Under the pieces are notes generated by a model. That model ran no database searches and was not told where the DNA came from. It saw nothing but the letters and a program-made list of their open reading frames with translations. A DNA stretch of 48,757 nucleotides from Methylobacteriaceae bacterium (lineage in GTDB: Bacteria; Pseudomonadota; Alphaproteobacteria; Rhizobiales; Beijerinckiaceae), in contig JACKJE010000022.1 of assembly GCA_020638135.1 (NCBI GenBank), positions 1 through 48,757 of the forward strand. Direction: 5' to 3'. Positions within the stretch are counted from its first letter, which is position 1. Each line of letters opens with the position of its first letter. Below, in pieces: positions 36,116 through 44,953 of the stretch. Made by a program: the position numbers and the translations under genes.

Positions 36116-36940
36116 ATGGTGAAGGTCGGTCGGTTCAGTCTGGTGATCGCCTGCGGTCTGTTCGTGGCCGTCGGACCGGCTTTCGCCCTTGACGGCGAGA
36201 AGCTCGCCGACGCGCGCGGCGTCCAGCACCGCAAGTACAAGGACGCCGAGCAGGCGCTCGCCGCCGGCATCGCCTCCTATCGCTCCGGCGACGCCAAGAA
36301 TTCGGTCGAGCCGCTGACCTACGCCGCCCAGGGCGGAGCGGCGCTCGCACAATGGAAGCTCGGCAAGATGTATGCGGCCGGCGACGGCGTCGCGCCCGAC
36401 GACTACAAGGCCTACAAATACTTCCTGCAGATCGTACAGAATTACGACGAGGATCAGACGCCGCGGCGCGAACTGCCGGTTGTCGCCAGCGCCTTCGTCG
36501 CGGTCGGCGCCTACAGCCTCAATGGCATCGCGGACGCCGGCATCAAGCCCAACCCTTCTCGTGCGCGAGAAATGTTCCAGTATGCGGCGACGAATTTCGG
36601 CGACGCCGACGCGCAGTACAATCTGGCGCGCATGTATCTGGACGGCGCCGGCGTCGAGAAGGACGCGCGCCAGGCCGCGCGCTGGCTGCGGCTGGCCGCC
36701 GAAAAGGGCCATGCGCCCTCGCAGGCCATGCTCGGCCATCTGCTGTTCAGCGGGCCGGAGGGCATCGCCCGGCAGCGCGCGCAAGGCCTGATGTATCTGA
36801 CGCTGGCGCGCGAGGCGGCGATCGATCCCGTCAGCGACAAGTGGATCGTCGACCTCTACGACAAGGCGATGCATACGGCGACGGACAATGACCGTCAGGC
36901 GGCGGCGGCCTATCTCGAAACCTACATGAAGCGGCGCTGA
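36116..36940 (+). CDS. Periplasmic Sel1-repeat protein, ExoR-like
   Basis: The 274-residue protein (ATG at 36116; another at 36107) has a signal peptide ending VGPAFA and Sel1-type helical repeats: AAQGGAALAQWKLGKMYAAG, GDADAQYNLARMYLDGAGVE, KGHAPSQAMLGHLLFSG. The layout, with YKAYKYFLQIVQNY in the first half, resembles ExoR, the periplasmic inhibitor of the ExoS/ChvI two-component system that controls exopolysaccharide and motility in rhizobia. No exoS/chvI is in the window, so orthology is not proven. Intact. Confidence 0.75.
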   Translation: MVKVGRFSLVIACGLFVAVGPAFALDGEKLADARGVQHRKYKDAEQALAAGIASYRSGDAKNSVEPLTYAAQGGAALAQWKLGKMYAAGDGVAPDDYKAYKYFLQIVQNYDEDQTPRRELPVVASAFVAVGAYSLNGIADAGIKPNPSRAREMFQYAATNFGDADAQYNLARMYLDGAGVEKDARQAARWLRLAAEKGHAPSQAMLGHLLFSGPEGIARQRAQGLMYLTLAREAAIDPVSDKWIVDLYDKAMHTATDNDRQAAAAYLETYMKRR

Positions 36941-36946
36941 GCGGCG

Positions 36947-37729
36947 TTATTCCCTGAACTCCGCGCGTATCGGCACGTGGTCCGAAGGTTTGTCCTTCGC
37001 GCGCATGTCCTTGTCGATCGCCACCGATTCCAGCCGGTCGGCCGCTTGCGGCGACAGGAGCAGGTGGTCGATGCGGATGCCGTTGTTCTTCTGCCAGGCG
37101 CCGGCCTGATAATCCCAGAACGTGTAAAGCCCGCCCGCGTCCGAGCAGGCGCGCAGCGCATCGGTGAAGCCGAGGTTCACGAGCGTGCGAAAACGCTGGC
37201 GAGTTTCCGGCAGGTACAATGCGTCGCCTTCCCACGCGCGGGGGTCGCGGGCGTCCTGCGGCGCGGGAATCACATTGTAGTCGCCAGCCAGCACGAGCGG
37301 CTCCTCGAGCTTCAGCAGGTCGCGCGCATGCGCGCGCAGCCGGTCCATCCAGGCATATTTGTAGGCGGTCTTGTCCGTGCCGGGCGGGTTGCCGTTCGGC
37401 AGATAGATCGTGGCGACGCGCATGATCGCGCCCGAACCGTCCTGCGTCAGCGCCTCGAGATAGCGCGACTGCTCGTCCTCGACGCCGGGCAGGCCGCGCT
37501 GCGTTTCGTCGAGCGGCCGCCTGGAGAGAATGGCGACGCCGTTCCAGCTCTTCTGGCCATGAACGAGGGCGTTATAGCCGGCGTCCTCGATTTCTCCGCG
37601 CGGAAACTGTTCGTCCGTGCATTTGAGCTCCTGAAGGCAGAGCACGTCGGGCGCGCGCTCCTTCAGATAGTCGAGCAGCAGCGGCAGGCGGAGCCGAACC
37701 GAATTGATGTTCCACGAGGCGACGATCAT
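36947..37729 (-). CDS. xthA: Exodeoxyribonuclease III / AP endonuclease
   Basis: A DNA repair enzyme that cuts at abasic sites and trims 3' ends. The 260-residue protein begins MIVASWNINSVRLRLPLLL and shows the catalytic Glu in LCLQELKCTDEQFP, GVAILSRRPL, the Asp/Asn pair in LAGDYNVIPAPQD, and the C-terminal SDHVPIRAEF. I start at 37729 (after GGAAGGA), not at the upstream ATG 37765. It ends 6 bases from the stop of the ExoR-like gene, tail to tail. Confidence 0.95.
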   Translation of the reverse strand: MIVASWNINSVRLRLPLLLDYLKERAPDVLCLQELKCTDEQFPRGEIEDAGYNALVHGQKSWNGVAILSRRPLDETQRGLPGVEDEQSRYLEALTQDGSGAIMRVATIYLPNGNPPGTDKTAYKYAWMDRLRAHARDLLKLEEPLVLAGDYNVIPAPQDARDPRAWEGDALYLPETRQRFRTLVNLGFTDALRACSDAGGLYTFWDYQAGAWQKNNGIRIDHLLLSPQAADRLESVAIDKDMRAKDKPSDHVPIRAEFRE

Positions 37730-37874
37730 TGCCGATTCCTTCCCGGCGCGGATCGTATCAGACAAGTCTCAGGACGCGCGAAATAGAGCCTTCACCCTGC
37801 GCGCAGGAAGCCGGAGCCGGTTAGCCGAAGGTAAGGCCGCGCGCCGCATGCTCGCCCCGCGAATGGGGGTGCGG

Positions 37875-39110
37875 ATGGCGGCGAAGAGTTTCGGAACGCG
37901 GGGTCTTACACCGGCGTCGGCGCGTGTCGTGCGTTACGCGCCGGCGACGCCGACGCCCGGTCCACGCGTGCGCGAGGCGGCGCCGGCGGCTTTCGCGCAG
38001 GATGACGCGGAGGCGAGCGAAACCGCTCGCCTGTTTGCGCTTTTCCCGCTCCTGACTGCCGGCATCATCATCTTTCTGTCACTGGTCTTCGCCGCGCAAA
38101 AGCATTTCGCCTTCGATATGCGCGACAATGCGCTCAGCCTCGGCTCGATCGTCGCGCTCGGCGGCGCGAGCCGCAGGCTCGTGTTCGAAGGCGGCGAATG
38201 GTGGCGCATCTTTCTCGCCCCAATCTATCACGGTTCGCTCAGCCACCTCGTCGGCAATTGCGTCGCGCTCGGCTTTCTCGGCGCGCGGCTGGAGCCGCTT
38301 CTCGGCCGCTGGTGGATGTCGGCGGCCTTCGTGATCAGCGCGCTCGGCGGCATGGCGGGATCGATGATCGGCAATGCGCCCGATGTCACAACGGTCGGCG
38401 CGTCCGGCGCGATTTCAGGCCTGATCGGCGCGCTCTTCGCCATGAGTTTCCACAGCCGCGCCGACGAGGCGACGCAACAGGCGATGCGCCGCACGGCCTG
38501 GCGGTTCGGCATTCCCGCGCTTGCGCCGCTGCTGTGGGGCGCGCACGGGACCACGGATTATTACGCCCATCTCGGCGGCGCGGTTTCCGGCGCGATGGTC
38601 GGCGCCGTCATCGCCCTGCTGTGGGACGGGCGCAGCTTCCGGCCCGGCCTGCAAAGGGTGGCCGCCGCTATCGCGGTCGGCGGGCTGACCATGTCCGGCG
38701 TGTCCGCCGCGATGGCCGCGACCCAGTTCAAGCGGCACGAAAGCAAATGGGCGCATCTCATTCCGATGTCGCAGACGCCGCGCACGGTGGAGGAGGGGGC
38801 GAAGCGCGCAGACGAATTCGTCACGCGCTATCCGCGCGACCCGCGCGCACATCTGTTCCGCGCTGTCGCGCTGATGCAGAAGGACAAATTGATCGCCGCC
38901 GAGGGGGAGTTGCGCGCCGTGATCGCGAATTCCTCGGAAGCCGGTCCTCAGAAAGCGCAACTCGAGCGGACGGCGGAGGCCTACATGGCCATGATCTACG
39001 CCTATCAGGGCCGGCGCGCCGACGCGCAGGCGATGGGCAAGAAGGTCTGCGACGACAGGTCGATGCGGAGCCTTCAGAAGTCGCTGAAGAAATACAAGAT
39101 TTGCGGGTGA
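37875..39110 (+). CDS. Rhomboid-family intramembrane serine protease with C-terminal TPR-like tail
   Basis: The 411-residue protein has a soluble N terminus, a first helix (LFPLLTAGIIIFLSLVFA) and the rhomboid core: HGSLSHLVGNCVALGFLGAR, the catalytic Ser in VGASGAISGLIGALFAMS and the catalytic His in YYAHLGGAVSGAMVG. After the last helix a soluble tail of about 120 residues with helical repeats (FVTRYPRDPRAHLFRAVALM, AEAYMAMIYAYQGRRADAQA) looks TPR-like, which is not usual in small bacterial rhomboids. The ATG at 37875 follows a GGGGG site; upstream in-frame ATGs (37848, 37863) are possible. Cleaves membrane proteins; substrates unknown. Confidence 0.88.
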   Translation: MAAKSFGTRGLTPASARVVRYAPATPTPGPRVREAAPAAFAQDDAEASETARLFALFPLLTAGIIIFLSLVFAAQKHFAFDMRDNALSLGSIVALGGASRRLVFEGGEWWRIFLAPIYHGSLSHLVGNCVALGFLGARLEPLLGRWWMSAAFVISALGGMAGSMIGNAPDVTTVGASGAISGLIGALFAMSFHSRADEATQQAMRRTAWRFGIPALAPLLWGAHGTTDYYAHLGGAVSGAMVGAVIALLWDGRSFRPGLQRVAAAIAVGGLTMSGVSAAMAATQFKRHESKWAHLIPMSQTPRTVEEGAKRADEFVTRYPRDPRAHLFRAVALMQKDKLIAAEGELRAVIANSSEAGPQKAQLERTAEAYMAMIYAYQGRRADAQAMGKKVCDDRSMRSLQKSLKKYKICG

Positions 39111-39167
39111 GGCCGCCGCCGGTTGGCGAGCCCTTCGCGCCGTGGTCTAAACGGCGCGGGAGGCCGC

Positions 39168-39644
39168 ATGTCCGAACTCGAAAAACTCGCCGCTCAGGTT
39201 GCGCAGAAACTAATTGCTCGCCGCGAACTGCTCGCCGTCTCCGAATCCTCGGCGGGCGGGCTGATCTCGGCCGCGCTGCTTGCGGTGCCAGGCGCCTCGG
39301 CCTTCTATATCGGCGGCGCCGTCGTCTATACGGCGCGCGCGCGGGCGGCGCTGGTCAATATCGAGCGCGCCGATGTCGAGGGCATGCGTTCGGCGAGCGA
39401 GCCCTATGCGCTGCTGCTGGCGCGCCGCACGCGCGAATTGTTGCGCGCGGGCTGGGCGATCGCGGAAACCGGCGCGGCCGGCCCGACCGGCAATCCCTAT
39501 GGCGACGCCGCCGGCCATACGGTGGTCGCGATCAGCGGTCCCGTGGAGAAGGCGCGCACGATCGAGACGGGTTCTGCCGACCGGCGCGCCAACATGGATG
39601 CTTTCGCCCGCGCCGCGCTGGAATTGCTGGACGAAGCGCTGTAA
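39168..39644 (+). CDS. pncC: CinA C-terminal-domain nicotinamide-nucleotide amidohydrolase (PncC)
   Basis: The 158-residue single-domain protein deamidates NMN in the pyridine nucleotide cycle. The catalytic Ser region is LLAVSESSAGGLISAALLAV; GWAIAETGAAGPTGNPYGDA is the second conserved block. The N-terminal MoaB-like half of full CinA is absent, as in many PncC proteins. The ATG at 39168 (MSELEK) is preferred over 39123. Separated from the rhomboid stop by about 57 bases. Confidence 0.85.
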   Translation: MSELEKLAAQVAQKLIARRELLAVSESSAGGLISAALLAVPGASAFYIGGAVVYTARARAALVNIERADVEGMRSASEPYALLLARRTRELLRAGWAIAETGAAGPTGNPYGDAAGHTVVAISGPVEKARTIETGSADRRANMDAFARAALELLDEAL

Positions 39645-39672
39645 ACGGGCGGCTCGAATTTCGAGGAACGCC

Positions 39673-39909
39673 ATGACCGACACGCCGCCCGATCGCCTCT
39701 CCGTCGACCCGCGCAGCCCGTTCTACAACGAGGAAGTTCTCGCGCGGGATGTCGGCATCCGCTTCAAGGGCGTCGAGAAAACGAATGTCGAGGAATATTG
39801 TGTCAGCGAGAACTGGGTGCGCGTGACCGTGCCCAACACCAAGGACCGCCGCGGCAATCCGCTGACGCTCAAGCTGACGGGCACGGTCGAGCCGTACTAC
39901 AAGGCGTGA
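39673..39909 (+). CDS. DUF3297 family protein
   Basis: A 78-residue protein with the family's pattern: DRLSVDPRSPFYNEEVLARD, VGIRFKGVEKTNVEEYC, NWVRVTVPNTKDRRGNPLTL and VEPYY. DUF3297 proteins are small soluble proteins widespread in proteobacteria with no assigned function. It starts 28 bases after the pncC stop on the same strand and is probably co-transcribed. Confidence 0.87.
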   Translation: MTDTPPDRLSVDPRSPFYNEEVLARDVGIRFKGVEKTNVEEYCVSENWVRVTVPNTKDRRGNPLTLKLTGTVEPYYKA

Positions 39910-39922
39910 GGCCGCTCCCGAA

Positions 39923-41038
39923 TTACGGCCGCTTCATCCAGCCGATCGAATGGGCGTGCAGGCTCTGCACGTACAAGCCGTCGATGCGTTCCGCCGCGCT
40001 GGTCGTCTCTGGATAGGCGCCGGAAGGGTCCTGCAGGTCCTCGACGACCTTGCCGTCCTCGGTGAAAGCGAAAATATGCCCGTAGGCCGGCGGGATTGGC
40101 CAGAGCGCACGCGGCAGCCGCATGATCATGGCGCGAACGAAGGGCTTGTTCGCGAGCTTGTCGATCAGATCGTTGCGCGGCTTGGTCAGGCCGGTCCATA
40201 GCTTGGGCTTGCCGTCGGCCGTCGGCAGGCCGCGCATGAGGTTGTCGGGATAGCCGGGCAGATTGTCGAGCACGATACTCGCGCCGCCTGCCGGCCCATT
40301 CGACAGGTCGAGCTTGCGGGCGTCGACGGGAATTTTCCAGATGCGATAGCGGCCGGTTTCGGCGACGAAGATCGACTTCTGGTCATCGGACATGGCGACG
40401 CCATTGGCGAAGGACAGGCCGGACGCGACGACCTTCGTCGTCTTCCCGGCGGGGTCGTAGACGAGGATGCGGCCGGTCGCCGCCTGCTCCATGATGTCGA
40501 GCACGCTCGCCTCGAATGTGCCGCCCCATTCGCGCGGTCCGAAGCGCTGCGATGCGTCGCTGAAATAGATGAGGCCGTCTTTGGCGACGACGACGGCGTC
40601 GGCGAATCGGATCGGGTCGCCGTCGACCTTGTCGGTCAGAACCTCCACCTTTTCCTTTGTCACCGCCAGCAGGCCGCGCAGCGCGTCGGCGGCGATCAGC
40701 CGGCCCGCCGCATCGAAATCGAAGCCGAGCGTGCGGCCGCCGGTGTTGACGAAGACCTCGCGGTTGGTTCCTTTCGCGTCCATGCGCAGGATCGCGCCCG
40801 AGGCGACCGCCGCATAGAGTTTGCCGTCCGGGCCGAAGGCGATGTGCTCGGGCCCGACCTCATTGCCGATGTCGATTTTGTTGAGACCCGCAAGCCTGTC
40901 GTTGCGGGCGTGCGGTCCAAGGTAGCCCGGCGCGGGCTGGGCGGTCCAGGCGCGCGGCGCGATGGGAATCGGCCAGAAGGCGAAATAGCCGGCAAGCCCG
41001 AGGAGAAGGACGCCGAGCCACGCCAGGAAACGTTTCAT
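39923..41038 (-). CDS. Strictosidine-synthase/SMP-30-like beta-propeller protein, membrane anchored
   Basis: The 371-residue protein has one N-terminal membrane helix (FLAWLGVLLLGLAGYFAFW) and a six-bladed propeller: GPEHIAFGPDGKLYAAVASG, RTLGFDFDAAGRLIAADA, FADAVVVAKDGLIYFSDAS, SGLSFANGVAMSDDQKSIFV, RYRIWKIP, GYPDNLMRGLPTADG. This is the strictosidine-synthase/APMAP type, in the same superfamily as gluconolactonases. The true activity in bacteria is usually unknown; an esterase or lactonase is possible. Intact. Confidence 0.85.
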   Translation of the reverse strand: MKRFLAWLGVLLLGLAGYFAFWPIPIAPRAWTAQPAPGYLGPHARNDRLAGLNKIDIGNEVGPEHIAFGPDGKLYAAVASGAILRMDAKGTNREVFVNTGGRTLGFDFDAAGRLIAADALRGLLAVTKEKVEVLTDKVDGDPIRFADAVVVAKDGLIYFSDASQRFGPREWGGTFEASVLDIMEQAATGRILVYDPAGKTTKVVASGLSFANGVAMSDDQKSIFVAETGRYRIWKIPVDARKLDLSNGPAGGASIVLDNLPGYPDNLMRGLPTADGKPKLWTGLTKPRNDLIDKLANKPFVRAMIMRLPRALWPIPPAYGHIFAFTEDGKVVEDLQDPSGAYPETTSAAERIDGLYVQSLHAHSIGWMKRP

Positions 41039-41181
41039 CGCCAGCCTCGCCCTCTTTTTGTGATTCCGGCCCTGCGACGAATTTGAAGACGTCTGCTCCC
41101 GGAGCGCAAGTGATCGACGCCTTGCCGCATAGGAGAACTGCCGCGCCGCGCGTTGACAGGAACGGCGCCGGTTTCTAGCCA

Positions 41182-42249
41182 GTGCCGGACATGCGCGGCG
41201 CGACAGCCAGAGCCAGGCTTTTCTCCATTCTCCCGGTCCTCGTCGGATTTTTCGGGCTGATGGCGCTCGGCGCGCTGTTTCCGAAATTCTCGCGCGTGCT
41301 CGATCTCGCGCTGCCGTTCTTCGGATTGATCGGGCTCGGCTACATCTGCGGGCGATTGTTCGACTTCGGCGAGGAGGCGCTCGCCTGGGTCAACGTCTTC
41401 ATCGTCTATGTCGCGCTACCGTCGCTGTTTTTCGTCCTGATCTCGAAGACGCCGGTGCACGAATTGCTGAATTTCAGCTTCGTGCTGTGTACGGCAGGCG
41501 CGACCATCCTCGCCTTCGTCATGGCGTTCGGCATCGGTATGTATGCTTCGGACGGCGACGTGCCGGAATCCACCATTCAGGCGGTGGCGGGCAGCTACGC
41601 CAATATCGGCTACATGGGGCCCGGCCTGACGCTGGCGACGCTCGGCGCGAGCGCGGCGGCGCCGGTCGCGCTGATCTTCGTTGCCGACACGATCTTCCTG
41701 TTTTCGGCGCTGCCGCTGCTGATGGCGGTCGGGCGTTCGGACGGCAAGAGTTTCGCGCGCACGGCGTGGACTGCGGTTCTGCGGATCGTGACGCATCCGT
41801 TCAATGTTGCGACCTTCGTGGCCGTGGCGGCGGCCGCCTATCGCTGGCAGCCGCCGCCTGCGATCGGCAAGATGGCGACCATGCTGACCAGCGCGGCGGC
41901 GCCGACGGCGCTGTTTGCGCTCGGCGTCACCGTGGCGCTGCGGCCGATCAAGCGCATCGCGCCGGAACTGCCGGCGCTGCTGGCGATCAAGCTGATCGCC
42001 CATCCGATGATCGCCTACCTGCTGTTGTCGGCGATCGGCGGTTTCGACCGGGTGTGGACCTTCACCGCCGTACTGATGGCTTCGCTGCCGCCGGCGCTCA
42101 ATGTTTTCGTGATGGCGAGCCAGTACCGCACCTATGTGGAGCGCGCCTCCAGTGCGATTCTGATCGGAACGCTTGCCTCGGTCGTGACGGTGACGACGCT
42201 GTTGTGGCTGATTTCCAACGAGCTTCTGCCGGTGACGCTGTTCCCCTGA
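41182..42249 (+). CDS. AEC-family (auxin efflux carrier type) transporter
   Basis: The 355-residue protein has about ten membrane helices in two halves. AEC landmarks are ALPFFGLIGLGYICGRLFDF, VNVFIVYVALPSLFFVLISK, GSYANIGYMGPGLTLATLG with the conserved Asn-Gly-type break, and the final VFVMASQYRTYVERASSAIL region. Family members export organic acids or similar anions; the substrate here cannot be told. The start may be GTG at 41182 or ATG at 41191. Intact. Confidence 0.85.
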   Translation: MPDMRGATARARLFSILPVLVGFFGLMALGALFPKFSRVLDLALPFFGLIGLGYICGRLFDFGEEALAWVNVFIVYVALPSLFFVLISKTPVHELLNFSFVLCTAGATILAFVMAFGIGMYASDGDVPESTIQAVAGSYANIGYMGPGLTLATLGASAAAPVALIFVADTIFLFSALPLLMAVGRSDGKSFARTAWTAVLRIVTHPFNVATFVAVAAAAYRWQPPPAIGKMATMLTSAAAPTALFALGVTVALRPIKRIAPELPALLAIKLIAHPMIAYLLLSAIGGFDRVWTFTAVLMASLPPALNVFVMASQYRTYVERASSAILIGTLASVVTVTTLLWLISNELLPVTLFP

Positions 42250-42336
42250 CGATTGCCCGTCCGTTACCGCCTGTTAGCACATGGCTGGCATTGTGCGGTC
42301 GAGAGTGCGTCGGCGCGCAAGGGTTCGGGGGTAGGC

Positions 42337-43539
42337 ATGGCTGTGGCTTCTGTCGGCAAGCGCAAGGCCGAAAGGCGCGGCTGCCAGGTCAAGGCCCAGA
42401 TCATCCAGCCCGGCGCGTCCGAGCCGATCGACTGCATCATCGTTGATTTCAGTTCGACAGGCGCGCGCGTGAAGATGAACGCGCAGGTCGATCTGCCGGC
42501 TCGTTTCAAGCTTTACATTCCCTCCCGCCCCGAGACCAAGAACGTCCTCTTGCGCTGGGTGAAGGGGCTCGAATTCGGCTGCGAATATTCGACCGGCGTC
42601 GCCGACGAAAAGACGTTCTTCCAACTGATCGACCGCGTCGCCAAGCTCGAAAGGGCCGGGGGGACGGCGGGCGACGCCGACGCGCTGGCCGACCTCGTCC
42701 ACAGGATCGAGGCGCTGGAAGCACGGCAGCCGGCGCCGGTCGCCGACACGTCCGCCGACGGCGAGATCGATGACGATGCGGCGGCGTCGCTGCATCTGCG
42801 CATCGACAAGGTCGCCAAGACCGCCGAAAGCTACGCCGCGCGCACTGAACAGTTTCTGGCCGATCGCGTCGACGAGACGGAAGGGCGGCTGCGCGAACTG
42901 ATCGCGCCCGATGTCGCCGGGCGCCTGGCGCGGCTGGAGGCGCTGGCCGAAGCGGGCGCGCTCGCGCCGCCCCCGGTTGACGAAGGCGCGACGTCGGACG
43001 GGCCCGATCCGCGGATCGTCAGCCGCATCGCCGATCTCGAAGCACGGCTCATGTCGATGGCGCGCGCGCCGGGCGGCGCCGACAGTTCCGCATTGCAGGT
43101 CAGACTCGAGCAGGTCTCGCGCCATGCCGAAGAGCGCGCGGAGCGCATCGAGCGATTCCTGATGTCGCGCATCGACGACATCGAGACGCAGCTGATTTCG
43201 GCGCCCGCCGCGCCGACGCCGCACCGCTCGTCGGAATTTGCCGATCTCGATTTCCGGCTGCAGGAACTCGCCTCGCGTTTCGAAACGCAGCAGACAGCAT
43301 CGTCTCCGCCCGCCGTCTCGTCGCCCGACGATCTGGAGCGTCTCGCCGAGCGCGTTTCCGATCTCGAAGTCTCCGTCATGGAACTGCGGATCGATCAGCC
43401 CGCCGCGCGTCCCGCCGACGACTTGGACGTGCACCGCCGGATCATCGAGATCGAGGGCCGGCATGCCGAGATCATCGGGACTCTGCGCAATTTGCTCGCG
43501 CTGTTATCAGCCAGCGAAGCGCGCCGCGCCGCCGGCTGA
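42337..43539 (+). CDS. PilZ-domain protein with long coiled-coil region
   Basis: Residues 5-95 form a PilZ domain, the cyclic-di-GMP receptor: the Arg motif KRKAERRGCQVKAQI and the DFSSTGARVKM box fit the RxxxR and D/NxSxxG signature. The remaining 300 residues are mostly helical with heptad-like blocks such as LADLVHRIEALEARQ, RIADLEARLMSMA, RIDDIETQLI and LAERVSDLEVSVMELRID, separated by Ala/Pro-rich linkers; they should form a long coiled coil. The ATG at 42337 follows GGGGGTAGG. It may link cyclic-di-GMP (made by proteins such as the GGDEF-EAL protein at 7776) to a structural partner. Confidence 0.82.
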   Translation: MAVASVGKRKAERRGCQVKAQIIQPGASEPIDCIIVDFSSTGARVKMNAQVDLPARFKLYIPSRPETKNVLLRWVKGLEFGCEYSTGVADEKTFFQLIDRVAKLERAGGTAGDADALADLVHRIEALEARQPAPVADTSADGEIDDDAAASLHLRIDKVAKTAESYAARTEQFLADRVDETEGRLRELIAPDVAGRLARLEALAEAGALAPPPVDEGATSDGPDPRIVSRIADLEARLMSMARAPGGADSSALQVRLEQVSRHAEERAERIERFLMSRIDDIETQLISAPAAPTPHRSSEFADLDFRLQELASRFETQQTASSPPAVSSPDDLERLAERVSDLEVSVMELRIDQPAARPADDLDVHRRIIEIEGRHAEIIGTLRNLLALLSASEARRAAG

Positions 43540-43551
43540 ACCGCTCCGCTC

Positions 43552-44790
43552 TCAGGGTCGCGAGCCCGGCGCGAAATTCGCCAGCGTGCGCGCAAGCGTC
43601 GGCTCGACTCCTTCGCGCAAGATCGCGCGCCGCAGTGGGCCGATCGCGGTCACGGTCGCCAGACCCACGCCGCGCAGAAAATCGACAGGCAGGAAATCGG
43701 CGAGCAGGGTGCGGTTGAGTATGTCGACGCCGCGCGTGCGGATGTCGATGTCGGCGCGCCGCGATTTCTCGTATTCAGCGACCGCTGCTGCGATCGCTTT
43801 CGCATTCGTCAGATCTACGCCGTCGAGCGCGAGCGCGGCGTCCGAGGAATCGCGAATGCCGAGATTGAGGCCCTGCGCGCCGAGCGGCGGAAAGACGTGG
43901 CAGGCCTCGCCGACCAGCATGAGGCGCGGACCGCTCACCTTCAGCGTGCGCATGCCCGCCATCGGGAAGGCGCCGAGCTTTCCTTCGATCTCGATCGCGC
44001 CATAGCGATAGTGCGACTGGTCCTCGATCTCCGCAGCGAGTTTGCGCGGATCGAGCGCGAGACGGCGCTTGGCTTCGGCCGGCGGCATCAGCCAGACGAG
44101 GCTGGAGCGGCGCGGCGCCTCCGGCGTCGCGGGCATGGGCACGAAAGTGAAGGGCCCAAAGCGCGTATGGAATTCAGTGGTGATGTCGTCATGCGGCCGG
44201 CGGTGGCGCAAAATGCCGGTGATCGCCGTCTGCGGATAGGACCATTCCTTGATCTCGATTTTCGCCGCCTTGCGCGCCGGCGAATTGCGGCCGTCGCCGG
44301 CGACCACGACCGCGCATTCGATCTCGCGGCTGTCTTCGAGAAATGCGGTCACGCCATCATCGCGGAAATCGTAGGAGGCGACGAAGGCCTCGATGCGCGT
44401 GATCTCGCGCATGCCGTCGACGACTTTCGAGAGCATGGCGACGATGTCGTCGTTCGGCACGTTGAGGCCGAAGGCGTCGAGGCCGATCTCGTCGGACGTG
44501 AACAGCGCCGGCGGCGGGCGGAACAGCGACGAGGTGTCGTCTATTATGCGGATGCCCTTCACGACCGCCGAAATCTGCTGCAGCGGCTCGCGCAGGCCGA
44601 GATCGTCGAGATGGCGCAGCGAGCCCTCGAACAGCGCCACGGTGCGGCCGGGCAGGGGGCCGGGCGTCTTGCCGACCAACGCGACCGAATGACCTGTACG
44701 GGCGAGCGCAATGGCCGCGATCAGGCCGGACGCGCCGGCGCCGGCGACGAGAATGTCGAATTTCGAATGCTGAGGCGCGGCTGCGGCCAT
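43552..44790 (-). CDS. UbiH/COQ6-family FAD-dependent monooxygenase
   Basis: The 412-residue flavoprotein has the FAD-binding GAGASGLIAAIALARTGH, the second block VVAGDGRNSPAR, and the C-terminal GEACHVFPPLGAQGLNLGIR, all typical of ubiquinone-ring hydroxylases (UbiH, UbiF, UbiL). Which ring position it hydroxylates cannot be read from sequence. The ATG at 44790 follows AGGAG; the upstream ATG at 44856 is rejected. The C-terminal block reads GEA where GDA is usual. Intact. Confidence 0.88.
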   Translation of the reverse strand: MAAAAPQHSKFDILVAGAGASGLIAAIALARTGHSVALVGKTPGPLPGRTVALFEGSLRHLDDLGLREPLQQISAVVKGIRIIDDTSSLFRPPPALFTSDEIGLDAFGLNVPNDDIVAMLSKVVDGMREITRIEAFVASYDFRDDGVTAFLEDSREIECAVVVAGDGRNSPARKAAKIEIKEWSYPQTAITGILRHRRPHDDITTEFHTRFGPFTFVPMPATPEAPRRSSLVWLMPPAEAKRRLALDPRKLAAEIEDQSHYRYGAIEIEGKLGAFPMAGMRTLKVSGPRLMLVGEACHVFPPLGAQGLNLGIRDSSDAALALDGVDLTNAKAIAAAVAEYEKSRRADIDIRTRGVDILNRTLLADFLPVDFLRGVGLATVTAIGPLRRAILREGVEPTLARTLANFAPGSRP

Positions 44791-44895
44791 GCGTGGGTTC
44801 TCCTGGATGGAGCTACATAGCGCGGCGTGGGGCGGCGCGGGAGACGGTCCGATCAAAGTGTGACGGCGGGTCGCATGTGGAGAAGCGCTATACCT

Positions 44896-44939
44896 CCCCG
44901 CGATACGAAGTCGGCGACGGCCGACCTCATGTCGCGGGG
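44896..44939. terminator. Nested hairpin downstream of the quinone oxidoreductase gene
   Basis: CCCCGCGA (44896) pairs with TCGCGGGG (44932), and inside it GTCGGC pairs with GCCGAC around a four-base loop. It lies 14 bases past the oxidoreductase stop and about 105 bases before the monooxygenase start, so it may end one transcript. There is no T run, so rho-independent action is unsure; it could also be a dispersed repeat. Confidence 0.45.
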
Positions 44940-44953
44940 CGGGAGGGCGCCCG

